64,000 nt of DNA from Rhizobium sp. FKL33 (GCF_005222915.1 NZ_STFX01000005.1:1-64000), one strand, 5' to 3'; counted from the stretch's first letter, positions 8,830 to 17,744 are shown. A program made the numbers and translations. The notes: a model not told the origin generated them from the letters alone.

Positions 8830-8862
8830 AAAAACCCCGCCGCTCATCGCGACGGGGTCTTT
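8830..8862 (-). terminator. Rho-independent terminator of the outer-membrane barrel gene
   Basis: On the minus strand ACCCCG (8858-8853) pairs with CGGGGT (8839-8834) around a short GC-rich loop, followed by a run of T residues (GGGGTTTTTCG). It starts 36 bases past the stop at 8895 of the leftward barrel gene. Confidence 0.8.
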
Positions 8863-8894
8863 CGATTAAGTCGATCCTGACGTCTGATCGGTGA

Positions 8895-9530
8895 TCAGAA
8901 GCGCATGCCGAGGCCGACGGAGACCTGGTGCTCCTTGAAGCCGCGATCCTTCGCGCCGCTGTCGAGGTCGAAGGTCTGGGTCTGGTAGTTGGTGAAGCGA
9001 TACTCGGTGCGAGCCGTGATCTGGTCGGTGATCTTGGCTTCGACGCCAGCGCCGATGGTCGCGCCGATCAGCGTCTTGGAGTCGTCCGAGGTCGCGTCTT
9101 CGGCCTTCACATTGGTGGCGGCCAGACCGGCGGCGCCGTAGACGAGAGCCGGTTGCAGGTCGTAGCCGACGCGGCCACGGATCGCGCCGTTCAGGCGCTG
9201 GGTGGTTTCAACGCCGTTCTTGACGCCGTCGACGCCGGAATAGTTGAGGTCGGCTTCACCGCCATAGACGATCTGGCCCTGCTGCATGTTGTAGCCGCCG
9301 TAAAGGCCGCCGCCGAGACCGTTGGTGTCGTAGTCGCCAGGAGCGGTCTTGGCCCACTGCTGGGTCACGCGGCCGCCGACATAGGCGCCATCCCAACCAC
9401 CGGCGGGAGCGCCGATGTCCTGGGCTTCCGGAGCGATCGGAACTTCATCGATGGCGTCGGCCGCCTGGGCGGCGGACAAAGCGGACAGCATCATGGTGGA
9501 GGCTGCGAGCGTCACGAACAGATTGCGCAT
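8895..9530 (-). CDS. Outer-membrane beta-barrel protein (Omp25/31-like)
   Basis: A 211-residue porin-like protein with a signal peptide (MRNLFVTLAASTMMLSALSAAQAA, about 24 residues) and a mature part made of alternating strands. These include WDGAYVGGRVTQQW, GLYGGYNMQQGQIVYGGEADLNYSG, GRVGYDLQPALVYGAAGLAATN and ITARTEYRFTNYQT. It ends in the aromatic C-terminal signature VSVGLGMRF needed for BAM insertion. This is the abundant Omp25/Omp31 or opacity-type family of Hyphomicrobiales. The ATG at 9530 follows an ideal AAGGAG at six-base spacing; longer starts in the frame are unlikely. It is transcribed alone, with a terminator at 8830-8862, from an AT-rich upstream region with two inverted repeats. 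Confidence 0.93.
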   Translation of the reverse strand: MRNLFVTLAASTMMLSALSAAQAADAIDEVPIAPEAQDIGAPAGGWDGAYVGGRVTQQWAKTAPGDYDTNGLGGGLYGGYNMQQGQIVYGGEADLNYSGVDGVKNGVETTQRLNGAIRGRVGYDLQPALVYGAAGLAATNVKAEDATSDDSKTLIGATIGAGVEAKITDQITARTEYRFTNYQTQTFDLDSGAKDRGFKEHQVSVGLGMRF

Positions 9531-9624
9531 TTTCTTCTCCTTACATCCGGCGCCTCGGGTTACGCCCCGCACCGCCATTGAATTTAAAAATGACCCGAAA
9601 GGATCCAAATCTCTGATGCACCCT

Positions 9625-9644
9625 TAATGAAGCGTTTTTCATTA
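9625..9644. repeat. Perfect inverted repeat, possible operator
   Basis: TAATGAA (9625-9631) and TTCATTA (9638-9644) are exact inverted copies separated by six bases. The repeat lies about 95 bases upstream of the barrel start codon, in the right place for a transcription-factor site. Identity of the factor is unknown. Confidence 0.5.
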
Positions 9645-9674
9645 CCAACAGGTTAATCAAAAGAGGCAATGTTG

Positions 9675-9689
9675 TGACATTTTTTGTCA
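9675..9689. repeat. Perfect inverted repeat TGACA-N5-TGTCA
   Basis: TGACA (9675-9679), five T residues, TGTCA (9685-9689). The spacer is a pure T run, which suits a bent operator DNA. It sits 145 bases upstream of the barrel gene start and 187 upstream of the SDR start. Confidence 0.5.
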
Positions 9690-9875
9690 TGTCGCCCTAG
9701 TTTCTGACGTAAAGTCGAATTATTCATTCATTTACCAAACATATATTTCCGAGTTATTGATATATATTTCACTTTAACATGGTTAATGAAAGGTTTAATC
9801 TGAAACTTGGACAGAGCCGTATCATGCCTATATCTTGCGGAAGCAAGTCCGCGAGCGATTCAGAAGGCGCATCCG

Positions 9876-10643
9876 TTGAATAAAACGCATATCAAATCAG
9901 CACTGGTCACCGGGGGATCGACCCGGATCGGCGCGGCTATTGTGAAGGATCTTGCCGAGAATGGGTTTGCGGTGGCCATTCACGCCAATGGTTCTGTCAC
10001 GCAGGCTCAGGAACTCTGCGACGCGATCCGGTCAGGCGGGGGCCGGGCCGCGGTGGTGCAGGCCGACCTCTGCGAGGCGACGTCGCGGGGCCGCATCGTC
10101 TCGGAAGCGGTCGCGGAAATCGGCCCCCTCGGCCTCGTCGTGAACAACGCATCCATTTTCGAGGACGATACCGTCGAGGACTTCGACGAAGAGGTGTTCG
10201 AGCGTCATTTCGCCGTACACGTGAAAGCGCCGGCTGCTCTGACCCGGGGGTTCGCCGCGCAACTGCCCGAGGACGCGAAGGGTCTGGTGGTGAATATGGT
10301 CGACCAGCGGGTCTGGGCGCTCAATCCACGCTTCTTCACCTATACGCTGTCCAAGGCGGCGCTGTGGACCGCGACACAGACGATGGCCCAGGCGCTTGCG
10401 CCGAAAATCCGGGTCAACGCGATCGGCCCGGGCCCGACGCTGAAAAACCAGCGCCAGACCGACGAGGACTTCGCCGCGCAGGTCCACGGGCTTATCTTGA
10501 AGGAGGGACCGTCGCTTCCCGAATTCGGCCGCACCATTCGTTTTCTCTTTGACACGCCATCGATCACGGGCCAGATGATCGCTTTGGACGGCGGGCAACA
10601 CCTCGCCTGGCAGACCCCGGATGTGGCGGAGATCAAGGAATGA
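9876..10643 (+). CDS. SDR-family reductase, FolM/pteridine reductase-like
   Basis: A 255-residue short-chain dehydrogenase/reductase. The NADPH motif TGGSTRIG lies at about 12-19, and the Arg in it is typical of pteridine reductases. NNAS is at 90-93 and Y156-x3-K160 forms the catalytic pair. The usual catalytic Ser, 13 residues before the Tyr, is replaced by Asp143 (VDQR), which is the Asp-Tyr-Lys set known in PTR1 and FolM. It probably reduces pterins or dihydrofolate. The TTG at 9876 was chosen because AGAAGG lies eight bases upstream; a longer frame opens at TTG 9807. The stop overlaps the uvrC start, an arrangement I recall from other Hyphomicrobiales. Confidence 0.85.
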   Translation: MNKTHIKSALVTGGSTRIGAAIVKDLAENGFAVAIHANGSVTQAQELCDAIRSGGGRAAVVQADLCEATSRGRIVSEAVAEIGPLGLVVNNASIFEDDTVEDFDEEVFERHFAVHVKAPAALTRGFAAQLPEDAKGLVVNMVDQRVWALNPRFFTYTLSKAALWTATQTMAQALAPKIRVNAIGPGPTLKNQRQTDEDFAAQVHGLILKEGPSLPEFGRTIRFLFDTPSITGQMIALDGGQHLAWQTPDVAEIKE

Positions 10644-12670
10644 CGGCAATGACGCCGAAGGATGGCGGCGTTCTCTATGACGAAAACCTGACGGACGACG
10701 AATTCGAAGACGCCGATGAGGCCGAGATCGTCGCCGTCAAAGGCCCCGATATCGCCTGGCGCGAAACGCCGCTGCCGGAAACGGGCCTCACCGGCATGGA
10801 GCTGATCGGCGAATTCGTCAAACAACTGCCCAACAGCCCCGGCGTCTACCGCATGCTCAACGCCGAGAACGAGGTGTTGTATGTCGGCAAGGCGCGATCG
10901 CTGAAGAAGCGCGTCAGCAATTACGCCCAGGGCCGGGTGCATTCCAACCGCACGGCGCGGATGGTGCGCGAAACGGCCAATATGGAATTCGTCATCACCC
11001 GGACGGAAACCGAGGCGTTGTTGCTCGAAGCCAACCTCATCAAGCGGCTCCGTCCCCGCTTCAACGTGCTGCTGCGCGACGACAAGTCTTTTCCCTATAT
11101 CCTGATCACCGGCGGGCATCGGGCGCCGGCCATCTACAAGCATCGCGGCGCGCGCGTGCGAAAAGGCGATTATTTCGGACCTTTCGCATCGGCCACCGCC
11201 GTCGGCCGCACCATCAACTCCCTGCAGCGCGCCTTCCTCTTGCGCACCTGCACCGATTCCGTTTTCGAGAGCCGCACCCGCCCCTGCCTGCTTTATCAGA
11301 TCAAGCGCTGTTCCGGGCCCTGCACGCATGAGGTCTCCGATCAGGACTATGACGTGCTGGTGCGCGAGGCGCGGGACTTCCTCTCCGGCAAGAGCCAGAA
11401 TGTAAAGGCGGAAATCGCCGGACAGATGAACCAGGCCGCGGAAGACCTCGATTTCGAACGCGCGGCGGTCTATCGCGACCGTCTGGCGGCGCTCTCGCAT
11501 GTTCAGAGCCATCAGGGCATCAATCTCGCCACCGTCGAGGAAGCGGACGTCTTCGCCATCCATCACGACGGCGGGCTGTCCTGCATTCAGGTGTTCTTCT
11601 ATCGCACCGGCCAGAACTGGGGCAATCGCGCCTATTTCCCGAAGGCCGACCCGTCGCTGACTTCGGCGGAAGTGCTCAACGCCTTTCTGGCCCAGTTTTA
11701 CGACGACAAGCCCTGCCCTCGGCAGATCCTTCTGTCGGAAACGATCGAAGAGATGGATCTCCTCTCGGACGCGCTGACCGAGCGCGCCGGCTACCGCGTC
11801 GCCATCAATGCGCCGCAGCGCGGGGAAAAACGCGAGGTCGTCGATCATGCGCTCAACAATGCGCGCGAAGCGCATGGACGCAAGATCGCCGAGACCTCGT
11901 CACAGGCGCGTCTGCTGGCCGGCATGGCGGAAACATTCGGATTGGCCCACCCGCCGCGCCGCATCGAGATCTACGACAACTCCCATATCATGGGCACGAA
12001 TGCCGTGGGCGGCATGGTGGTGGCCGGCATGGACGGCTTCCTGAAGAACCACTATCGCAAGTTCAACATCAAGTCCGAGGATCTGACGCCCGGCGACGAC
12101 TTCGGCATGATGCGCGAGGTGATGACGCGACGGTTCAGCCGGCTGATCAAGGAACATGGCAAGCCGGATCGCTCCAAACCGCCGGAAGACGACGACACTC
12201 TGCCCGCCTGGCCCGACGTCATCCTGATCGACGGCGGCCAGGGACAGATGACCGCCGTGCGCGCCATCCTGGCGGAGCTCGACATAACCGACTGTGTCAC
12301 CGCCATCGGCGTCGCCAAGGGCGCGGATCGCGAGGCCGGTCGCGAGCGCTTCTTTCAGGAGGGCAAAGCTTCCTTCACGCTGCCGCCCCGCGATCCCGTG
12401 CTCTATTTCATCCAACGGATGCGCGACGAGGCGCACCGCTTCGCCATCGGCTCGCACCGGGCGCGCCGGAAGAAGGAACTGGTCAAGAACCCGCTGGACG
12501 AGGTCGCAGGCATCGGCCCCACCCGCAAGCGAGCGCTGCTGCAGCATTTCGGCACGGCGAAAGCGGTGTCGCGCGCAGGCATTCCGGATCTCATGGCGGT
12601 GCAGGGAATTTCAGAAGCGGTGGCGCGGCTGATCTATGCGCATTTCCACGACGCGCTGCCGGAAAAATAA
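10640..12670 (+). CDS. uvrC: Excinuclease ABC subunit C
   Basis: The 676-residue dual-incision nuclease of nucleotide excision repair, which acts on UvrB-bound damaged DNA. An acidic N-terminal extension of about 55 residues precedes the GIY-YIG domain (GVY at 68-70, YVGKA at 81-85, for the 3' incision). Next come the cysteine cluster [13 protein letters not shown], the UVR motif ([20 protein letters not shown]) that binds UvrB, the RNase H-like domain for the 5' cut ([27 protein letters not shown]) and two C-terminal helix-hairpin-helix motifs ([19 protein letters not shown]). The start overlaps the SDR stop by ATGA, so translation is coupled. No LexA box is seen directly upstream. It is followed by a hairpin at 12701-12729. 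Confidence 0.97.
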   Translation: MTAMTPKDGGVLYDENLTDDEFEDADEAEIVAVKGPDIAWRETPLPETGLTGMELIGEFVKQLPNSPGVYRMLNAENEVLYVGKARSLKKRVSNYAQGRVHSNRTARMVRETANMEFVITRTETEALLLEANLIKRLRPRFNVLLRDDKSFPYILITGGHRAPAIYKHRGARVRKGDYFGPFASATAVGRTINSLQRAFLLRTCTDSVFESRTRPCLLYQIKRCSGPCTHEVSDQDYDVLVREARDFLSGKSQNVKAEIAGQMNQAAEDLDFERAAVYRDRLAALSHVQSHQGINLATVEEADVFAIHHDGGLSCIQVFFYRTGQNWGNRAYFPKADPSLTSAEVLNAFLAQFYDDKPCPRQILLSETIEEMDLLSDALTERAGYRVAINAPQRGEKREVVDHALNNAREAHGRKIAETSSQARLLAGMAETFGLAHPPRRIEIYDNSHIMGTNAVGGMVVAGMDGFLKNHYRKFNIKSEDLTPGDDFGMMREVMTRRFSRLIKEHGKPDRSKPPEDDDTLPAWPDVILIDGGQGQMTAVRAILAELDITDCVTAIGVAKGADREAGRERFFQEGKASFTLPPRDPVLYFIQRMRDEAHRFAIGSHRARRKKELVKNPLDEVAGIGPTRKRALLQHFGTAKAVSRAGIPDLMAVQGISEAVARLIYAHFHDALPEK

Positions 12671-12700
12671 CCGTTGCAAGAAGAGCCGCTTCATGACAGA

Positions 12701-12729
12701 AGCGCCGCCTTGCTGGGCAAGGCGGCGCT
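12701..12729 (+). terminator. Hairpin terminator of uvrC
   Basis: AGCGCCGCCTTGC pairs with GCAAGGCGGCGCT in a perfect 13-bp stem with a very small loop, 30 bases after the uvrC stop. The T run is missing (CTCTAAAA follows), so termination may be inefficient or partly bidirectional. Confidence 0.6.
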
Positions 12730-12737
12730 CTCTAAAA

Positions 12738-12900
12738 GGGGGTCGGTCAGCGTAAGAGCAGAACGAGGACTCCGCGTGTTTTACAGCTGACCGACCGGCC
12801 CCACGATTCAGGAGATGCGGCGGACCTGAGCATCATGGGGTAGCTGGTAAGGTTTTGTTTCCCAACCGTTGAATCGAACATGACCGGGAATCGGAGGAAA
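12738..12900 (+). ncRNA. Candidate structured RNA after uvrC
   Basis: GGTCGGTCAGC at 12741-12751 pairs perfectly with GCTGACCGACC at 12786-12796, extended inward by GTAA/TTAC and outward by GGG/CCC. Immediately after, CCCCA-x4-TCAGG at 12799-12812 pairs with CCTGA-x6-TGGGG. A third weaker stem (TTCCC/GGGAA) closes near 12890. Three stacked hairpins with no ORF suggest a small RNA or a long 3' untranslated structure of uvrC. No known RNA family was recognised, and the strand is uncertain because hairpins fold both ways. Confidence 0.35.
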
Positions 12901-13242
12901 ATCAACGGCCCCTCCCGTATTATGCGGTGGAAAGAACTAGTATTTCACGTCATTCTAACGCAGCGGGACGTAATGTGCATTTGTAACAACGTCGAAATAT
13001 GAGAAACAAATGAGCAAGCCTTGCACAAGTTACAGCAGGTAGACTCGAAAATGCTCATTTAAGAAGCGTTCCAGCAAATCAGGCTATCCTACTGATAACG
13101 CTACGGAATGCCAATTAGTCATATTAAGTGATGTTTTTGCAATCACCTGATTTGTACTATTGCGGTCTTCACGGCAACCCTAGGGCGCCGAATTTGCAGA
13201 CGGTCCCGCAAAACGATTCCCATGGGCCGGCTGACTGTCGCA

Positions 13243-13264
13243 ACAAAGCTGTGGATAACTTTGT
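13243..13264. promoter_or_regulatory. DnaA box within an inverted repeat
   Basis: TGTGGATAA at 13250-13258 is the exact complement of the consensus DnaA box TTATCCACA. It is flanked by ACAAAG and CTTTGT, which are inverted copies. Only one such box is seen nearby, so this is a single site and not evidence of a replication origin. Confidence 0.4.
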
Positions 13265-13344
13265 CTGCACGGTCGGCGCGAGGCTTCCTCTCCAGATCCC
13301 AACGGACGCAGACCGGAGCCCGGACCGCTCTCATCGAGACTCAG

Positions 13345-13372
13345 CAAAAAGCCTGTTTCGCTTCATGAAACA
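13345..13372 (-). terminator. Weak terminator of the divK-pleD unit
   Basis: On the minus strand TGTTTC and GAAACA form a six-pair stem over a seven-base loop just after the pleD stop, followed by GGCTTTTTG. The stem is short, so confidence is limited. Confidence 0.45.
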
Positions 13373-13381
13373 AAATGGGAA

Positions 13382-14755
13382 TCACGCCGCCGCGGCGACG
13401 ACGCGATTGCGGCCGGCATGCTTGGCTTCGTAGAGCGCCTTGTCAGCCTGCTTGAGAAGTTGATCCGGCGTTTCGGCGCCCCAGACCGTGGAGGAAATGC
13501 CAATCGACGCGGTGATCGGCAGCGTGAGCCCTGCCCCGCGCAGCTTGAACGCTTCGATCTCGACCACGGCGCGGAGACGCTCCGCCACCGCAGCGGCCGT
13601 ATCGGGCGTGGTGTCGGGCATCACCACAACGAATTCCTCGCCGCCGAAGCGGCAGGCGAGATCGGCGCCGCGCACTGTCTGGCGGACACGGTTGGCGAAT
13701 TCGCGCAGCACTTCATCGCCCGCGTCATGGCCATGAGTGTCGTTGACCGACTTGAAGCGGTCGATATCGGTGATGAGCAGCGACAGCGGTCGCCCGCGAA
13801 CGCGAGCCCGCTCGAACAGCGTCTTGAGATGGCGATCGAGATAACGACGATTGTTGAGGCCGGTGAGGCCGTCGGTCACCGCAAGCTCCAGCGTCTGCTC
13901 GAGACCGGCGCGCAACTGGTCGTTCGCCCGCTTGCGCCGGATCTGGGTGAGACAACGCACCAGAAGTTCGTTCGGCTCGATCGGCCGCAGGATGTAGTCG
14001 TTGACGCCGAGTTCCAGCGCCCGCACCACCATGGCTTCGCCGCCCTGATCCACCACCAGCAGAATGGGAATGAAACGCGAGCGTTCAAGCGAGCGCAGTT
14101 GCGAGCAGAGCCGCAGCGGATCGTAGTCCTCGAAATTCGAATTGACGATCACCAGATCGTAATCGCCTTCCGCCGCGTCGAAGATCGCGGCTTGCGGATC
14201 AGAAATGGCTTTGACTTCGGCGATCGGCTTCAGCGTGCGCGCGATACGCTCCTGAGAATTGCCGCGGCCATCCACCAGCAGGACATTGGCGGGTTCGCCC
14301 TGATCGCGGTCGCTGTTGAAGGAGGCCATGTCGAGGCCGACGCTGCGCGCGGTTTCCGCCCTGAGGCGCAATTCGTCATTCAGCATCTTCAGGCGGACGA
14401 GGCTCTTCACCCGCGCCATCAATTGCAGATCGTTGACCGGCTTGGTCAGGAAGTCGTCCGCCCCGGCTTTCAGCCCGCGGACGCGGTCGGAGGCCTGGTC
14501 GAGCGCCGTCACCATCACCACGGGAATATGGGCGGTGCGAGGATTGGCCTTGAGCCTCTCACAGACTTCGAAACCATCGATCCCGGGCATCATGATGTCG
14601 AGCAGAATGACGTCGACCGGCGTCCTGGCGCAGATGTCGAGGCATTTATAGCCGTCATCCGCCGTCAGCACATCGAAATATTCGGAGATCAGCCGCGCTT
14701 CGAGCAGCTTGAGATTGGCGGGAATGTCGTCGACGACAAGGATACGCGCGGTCAT
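13382..14755 (-). CDS. pleD: Diguanylate cyclase response regulator PleD
   Basis: A 457-residue protein that makes cyclic di-GMP in response to phosphorylation during polar development. The order is REC1 (1-120, phospho-acceptor D53 in LLDIMMPG), an adaptor REC2 (about 155-275, acceptor replaced in LVIVNSNFED, as in Caulobacter PleD) and a GGDEF domain (290-455). The active motif GGEEF is at 371-375 and the inhibitory I-site RGAD at 362-365, so both catalysis and product feedback are predicted. It lies directly downstream of divK (12-base gap), the order found across alphaproteobacteria. Its kinases PleC and DivJ are not in this window. Confidence 0.96.
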   Translation of the reverse strand: MTARILVVDDIPANLKLLEARLISEYFDVLTADDGYKCLDICARTPVDVILLDIMMPGIDGFEVCERLKANPRTAHIPVVMVTALDQASDRVRGLKAGADDFLTKPVNDLQLMARVKSLVRLKMLNDELRLRAETARSVGLDMASFNSDRDQGEPANVLLVDGRGNSQERIARTLKPIAEVKAISDPQAAIFDAAEGDYDLVIVNSNFEDYDPLRLCSQLRSLERSRFIPILLVVDQGGEAMVVRALELGVNDYILRPIEPNELLVRCLTQIRRKRANDQLRAGLEQTLELAVTDGLTGLNNRRYLDRHLKTLFERARVRGRPLSLLITDIDRFKSVNDTHGHDAGDEVLREFANRVRQTVRGADLACRFGGEEFVVVMPDTTPDTAAAVAERLRAVVEIEAFKLRGAGLTLPITASIGISSTVWGAETPDQLLKQADKALYEAKHAGRNRVVAAAA

Positions 14756-14767
14756 GACGGCTCCAGG

Positions 14768-15139
14768 TCAGGCGTCGCCCAAATAAGTTTTGATCGTTTC
14801 CAGGAATTTCGGGACCGAAATCGGCTTGGAAATATAAGCCTCGCAACCGCCCTGCCGAATTCGCTCCTCGTCGCCCTTCATCGCGAAGGCTGTGACGGCG
14901 ATGACCGGGATGACATGCAATTCATCATCTTCCTTCAGCCATTTGGTGACTTCGAGGCCCGACACTTCCGGCAGCTGGATGTCCATCAGAATGAGGTCGG
15001 GACGATGCTGGCGAGCGAGGTCCAGCGCTTCCATGCCGTTGCGGGTCTGGATCGTCTTGTATCCGGACGCTTCGATCAGGTCTCGAAAGAGCTTCATGTT
15101 GAGCTCGTTGTCTTCGACGATCATCACCTGTTTCGGCAT
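14768..15139 (-). CDS. divK: Single-domain response regulator DivK
   Basis: A 123-residue stand-alone receiver domain. DivK controls the DivJ/PleC and DivL/CckA pathway that governs CtrA activity and asymmetric division. The acidic pocket EDN is at 9-11, the phospho-acceptor D53 is in [11 protein letters not shown], and Thr/Lys switch residues are in VTAFAMKG and SKPIS. The ATG at 15139 gives [16 protein letters not shown], nearly the same as known DivK; the frame extends 17 codons further upstream without support. It forms an operon with pleD and is divergent from the DUF3572 gene. Confidence 0.96.
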   Translation of the reverse strand: MPKQVMIVEDNELNMKLFRDLIEASGYKTIQTRNGMEALDLARQHRPDLILMDIQLPEVSGLEVTKWLKEDDELHVIPVIAVTAFAMKGDEERIRQGGCEAYISKPISVPKFLETIKTYLGDA

Positions 15140-15261
15140 GGCGGTTCCAAAATACCCTTCATCTGCGCGCCTGACGTTTTTTAGTCCCATTTAGGGGCGG
15201 CATGCAGTATCTACACGGTCGGTCCGACGGACCTTACGGCGATTCAGTTTACAAAGACGTA

Positions 15262-15579
15262 ATGAAGCCCATGAAACCAACAAGCCGCGCGCCCACCTCC
15301 ATAACGCCCGAACAGGCCGAAGAGATCGCCGTCAAAATTCTCGCCTGGCTGTCCGGTCAGGCCGATCTCATGTCGCGCTTCCTCGCCATGACCGGAATCG
15401 AGGCGCGGGATATCCGCCGCGCAGCCGGCGAACCCGGTTTCTTCGGCGGCCTCACCGGCTTCCTGATGAACCATGAGCCGACGCTGATGGCCTTCAGCGC
15501 CGAGAGCGACGTTCCGGTCGAATGGATCCAGGCGGCGCATCGGCATTTCGCGGGTCCAGGTGAAGGAGTATGGCTGTGA
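15262..15579 (+). CDS. DUF3572 family protein
   Basis: A 105-residue helical protein of the DUF3572 family, which is confined largely to alphaproteobacteria and often lies beside divK. Typical elements are EEIAVKILAWLSGQ, LMSRFLAMTGI, and FFGGLTGFLMNHEPTLMAFS. Function unknown. The ATG at 15262 fits the family length; an in-frame ATG at 15202, preceded by GGGG, would add 20 unconserved residues. The 3' end overlaps the next gene by ten bases, so the two are translated together. Confidence 0.85.
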   Translation: MKPMKPTSRAPTSITPEQAEEIAVKILAWLSGQADLMSRFLAMTGIEARDIRRAAGEPGFFGGLTGFLMNHEPTLMAFSAESDVPVEWIQAAHRHFAGPGEGVWL

Positions 15580-16214
15580 TCGAATCTGTTCTCGTCTCCC
15601 TCGCCGCGTCCACGCGTCCGCTCCTGGTTTGCGACGTCGACGAGGTCGTGCTCGAATTTCTCGATCCTTTCGACGCTTACCTGAACTCGGTCGATCACCG
15701 ATTGCACCCCGATTCCTTTCGGCTCACCGGCAATGTCCGGCATTTCGGCGGTGAGGCCGCCACGGCGGAAGCCGTCGACGCCTTTCAGGAAGAGTTCTTC
15801 CGCACCCAGAACAAATGGCAGAAGCCGGCCCGCAACGCGCGGGAAACGCTGGATCGGCTCAGCGCCGGCGCCGACGTCGTGCTGCTGACCGCCATGCCGC
15901 CGCGTCATCAGGGCGTGCGCCGGACGCTGCTCGATCTGCTCGGCTTTCATTTTCCGATGATCGCAACGGAGGAACCGAAAGGTCCGGTCGTCCGCCAGCT
16001 GATCGCCGACCGCGGCGTGCCCGCCGCTTTCGTCGACGACATCTTCACCAACCTGCATTCGGTGCGCGCCCATGCGCCCGACTGCCTGCTGATCAACCTG
16101 ATGGCCAACGACATCTTCCGCACGATGGCTCCCGATCCCGGCGAGCGCGTCCACAAAGCGGAAAGCTGGCTGGAGGCGGAGCGGCTGATCAGACGGCATT
16201 TCGGCCAGGACTGA
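15570..16214 (+). CDS. HAD-like hydrolase family protein
   Basis: A 214-residue protein with the haloacid dehalogenase core: motif I as CDVDEVV (nucleophile D22, second Asp D24), motif II as LLTAMPP, a lysine of motif III in EEPKGP, and an acidic motif IV in AFVDDIFTN. These support a phosphatase or related cytoplasmic hydrolase that needs magnesium. The substrate is unknown. The ATG at 15570 has GGAG six bases upstream inside the DUF3572 gene, and the reading frames overlap by ten bases. It is followed by dinB after an 80-base gap with its own promoter. Confidence 0.8.
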   Translation: MAVIESVLVSLAASTRPLLVCDVDEVVLEFLDPFDAYLNSVDHRLHPDSFRLTGNVRHFGGEAATAEAVDAFQEEFFRTQNKWQKPARNARETLDRLSAGADVVLLTAMPPRHQGVRRTLLDLLGFHFPMIATEEPKGPVVRQLIADRGVPAAFVDDIFTNLHSVRAHAPDCLLINLMANDIFRTMAPDPGERVHKAESWLEAERLIRRHFGQD

Positions 16215-16277
16215 GATTCCGGCGAACAAGGGCGGATAGCGCTTGAGCGCCGCCGGGCGTCTCGGTAAGGTGACTTT

Positions 16278-16292
16278 GTTCAACCTTTGTTC
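16278..16292 (+). promoter_or_regulatory. LexA box of dinB
   Basis: GTTC (16278-16281), seven bases, GTTC (16289-16292): an exact match to the alphaproteobacterial LexA site. It ends two bases before the first dinB ATG, so LexA binding would block transcription start or early elongation. This supports SOS induction of dinB. Confidence 0.8.
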
Positions 16293-16294
16293 CG

Positions 16295-17596
16295 ATGCCC
16301 ATGGCCAATGCTGAAAGAGTTCCGGGTTTCTGCCGCGATTGCCTGGCGCCTGCGGGAGCCGGCGGCCGTCGTTGCGTGAAGTGCGGCAGCCCTCGCCTTC
16401 TCCAGCACCCGGAACTCTTCCAGCTCACCGTCGCTCATGTCGATTGCGACGCCTTCTATGCATCCGTGGAGAAGCGAGACAATCCGGAACTCGCAGACAA
16501 GCCGGTGATCGTCGGCGGCGGCAAACGGGGCGTGGTGTCGACCGCCTGCTATATCGCCCGCATTCGCGGCGTCAAAAGCGCCATGCCGATGTTCAAGGCG
16601 CTGGAAGCCTGCCCGGACGCCGTCGTCGTCAAACCGGACATGGAGAAATATGCCCGCGTCGGCCGTCAGATCCGTTCGATGATGCAGGATCTGACCCCGC
16701 TGGTGCAGCCGCTCTCCATCGACGAAGCCTTTCTCGATCTCGCCGGCACGGAGCGGCTGCATCACGATCCGCCGGCGCGGACGCTGGCGAAATTCGCCAA
16801 ACGCGTCGAGAAGGAAGTCGGGGTTACGATTTCGGTCGGCCTGTCCTATTGCAAATTCCTGGCAAAGGTCGCTTCCGACATGAACAAGCCGCGCGGCTTT
16901 TCGGTGATCGGTGAGGCGGAGGCGCTGGAGTTTCTGAAGCCGAAGCCGGTGACGCTGATCTGGGGCGTCGGCAAGGCCTTCGCCGAGACGCTGGCGCGCG
17001 ACGGGATCACGGCGATCGGCCAGTTGCAGCAGATGGAGGAGAGCGATCTCATGCGCCGCTACGGCGTCATGGGTCGCCGTCTCTATTCGCTGTCGCGCGG
17101 GATCGACGACCGGCGGGTGCATCTCAATGACGAGGCGAAGAGCGTTTCCGCCGAAACCACCTTTTTCGACGATCACGCCTCGCTCGAAGCCTTGACGCCG
17201 CCGCTCAGGGCGCTGGCGGAGCAAGTGTCCAAGCGACTGAAGAAGACGGCGACGGCGGGACGCACCGTGGTGCTGAAGCTGAAGTCGGCCGATTTCAAGC
17301 TCCGCACTCGCAACCGGCGGCTCGAATCCCCCACTCAACTCGCCGACCGCATCTTTCGCGAGGGCCTGTCTCTGCTGGACAAGGAGCTCGACGGCACGAA
17401 ATTCCGCCTGATCGGCATCGGCGTCACCGATCTATGCGACGAGGATCAGGCCGATCCACCCGATCTTGTCGACCCCGACGCCGGCAGGCGCGCCGCCGCC
17501 GAGGCTGCGATGGACAAGCTGCGCGACAAGTTCGGCGTCAAAAGCATCGAGACCGGCTACACATTCGGCCGCGGCAAGCGCGGGCATGAGCCGTAG
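16295..17596 (+). CDS. dinB: DNA polymerase IV (Y family) with N-terminal zinc-binding motif
   Basis: A 433-residue translesion polymerase. An N-terminal extension has two CxxC pairs (Cys13/16 and Cys27/30), a likely zinc ribbon found in many rhizobial DinB proteins. Then come the palm ([12 protein letters not shown] with the first metal Asp at 50) and SIDEAFLDL at 141-149 with the catalytic Asp143-Glu144, followed by HhH thumb elements ([16 protein letters not shown]) and the little-finger domain. ATGs at 16295 and 16301 are both possible. The first lies almost inside the LexA box, so the mRNA would have a very short leader or the second is used. Confidence 0.95.
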   Translation: MPMANAERVPGFCRDCLAPAGAGGRRCVKCGSPRLLQHPELFQLTVAHVDCDAFYASVEKRDNPELADKPVIVGGGKRGVVSTACYIARIRGVKSAMPMFKALEACPDAVVVKPDMEKYARVGRQIRSMMQDLTPLVQPLSIDEAFLDLAGTERLHHDPPARTLAKFAKRVEKEVGVTISVGLSYCKFLAKVASDMNKPRGFSVIGEAEALEFLKPKPVTLIWGVGKAFAETLARDGITAIGQLQQMEESDLMRRYGVMGRRLYSLSRGIDDRRVHLNDEAKSVSAETTFFDDHASLEALTPPLRALAEQVSKRLKKTATAGRTVVLKLKSADFKLRTRNRRLESPTQLADRIFREGLSLLDKELDGTKFRLIGIGVTDLCDEDQADPPDLVDPDAGRRAAAEAAMDKLRDKFGVKSIETGYTFGRGKRGHEP

Positions 17597-17744
17597 ACGG
17601 CAAAGCCCGGCGGTTCAGGGCTTCACCGGGCATAAACCATGTTCTCAGTGTCTGCCCGTGTTTCCACGGAAACTGCAGCGGTTGAAAAGCTTTCGTAATT
17701 GCTCTTCACTAGCTTTCACGGCGACAGTATTGTGGAGAACGCCC

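Larger units (their letters stand above)
9531..9875. promoter_or_regulatory. AT-rich divergent regulatory region
   Basis: A 345-base gap between the leftward barrel gene and the rightward SDR gene. It is much richer in A+T than the genome average (for example 9700-9790, with atatatttcc and gatatatattt) and carries two separate perfect inverted repeats, listed on their own. No ORF in it looks coding. It is expected to hold a strong promoter for the barrel gene. Confidence 0.6.
12671..13381. other. 711-base convergent gap between uvrC and pleD
   Basis: Both flanking genes point into this gap, so no protein-gene promoter needs to be here, yet it is long. From left to right it holds the uvrC terminator hairpin, two to three strong consecutive hairpins at 12738-12900, an AT-rich stretch (about 12930-13150), one perfect DnaA box inside an inverted repeat, and a weak leftward terminator for pleD. 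A 101-codon frame at 13128-13433 runs into pleD and looks non-coding. Confidence 0.6.

Noticed and set aside
10340-11875. 511-codon minus-strand frame across the SDR and uvrC genes
   Set aside because: Antisense to two well-identified genes and spanning their junction, with no family signature.
12869-12880. GTTCGATTC-like T-loop sequence on the minus strand
   Set aside because: No acceptor stem, D-arm or anticodon arm can be placed at proper distances, so it is not a tRNA; tmRNA tag and ends are also missing.
13128-13433. 101-codon plus-strand frame in the convergent gap
   Set aside because: No ribosome binding site, no domain, mixed composition, and it runs into the pleD 3' end.
13418-15184. 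588-codon plus-strand frame opposite pleD and divK
   Set aside because: It bridges two well-defined genes in antisense and shows no domain.
17605-17631. GCCCGG/CCGGGC hairpin after dinB as a terminator
   Set aside because: Only six pairs over a 15-base loop and no T run follows; too weak to call.
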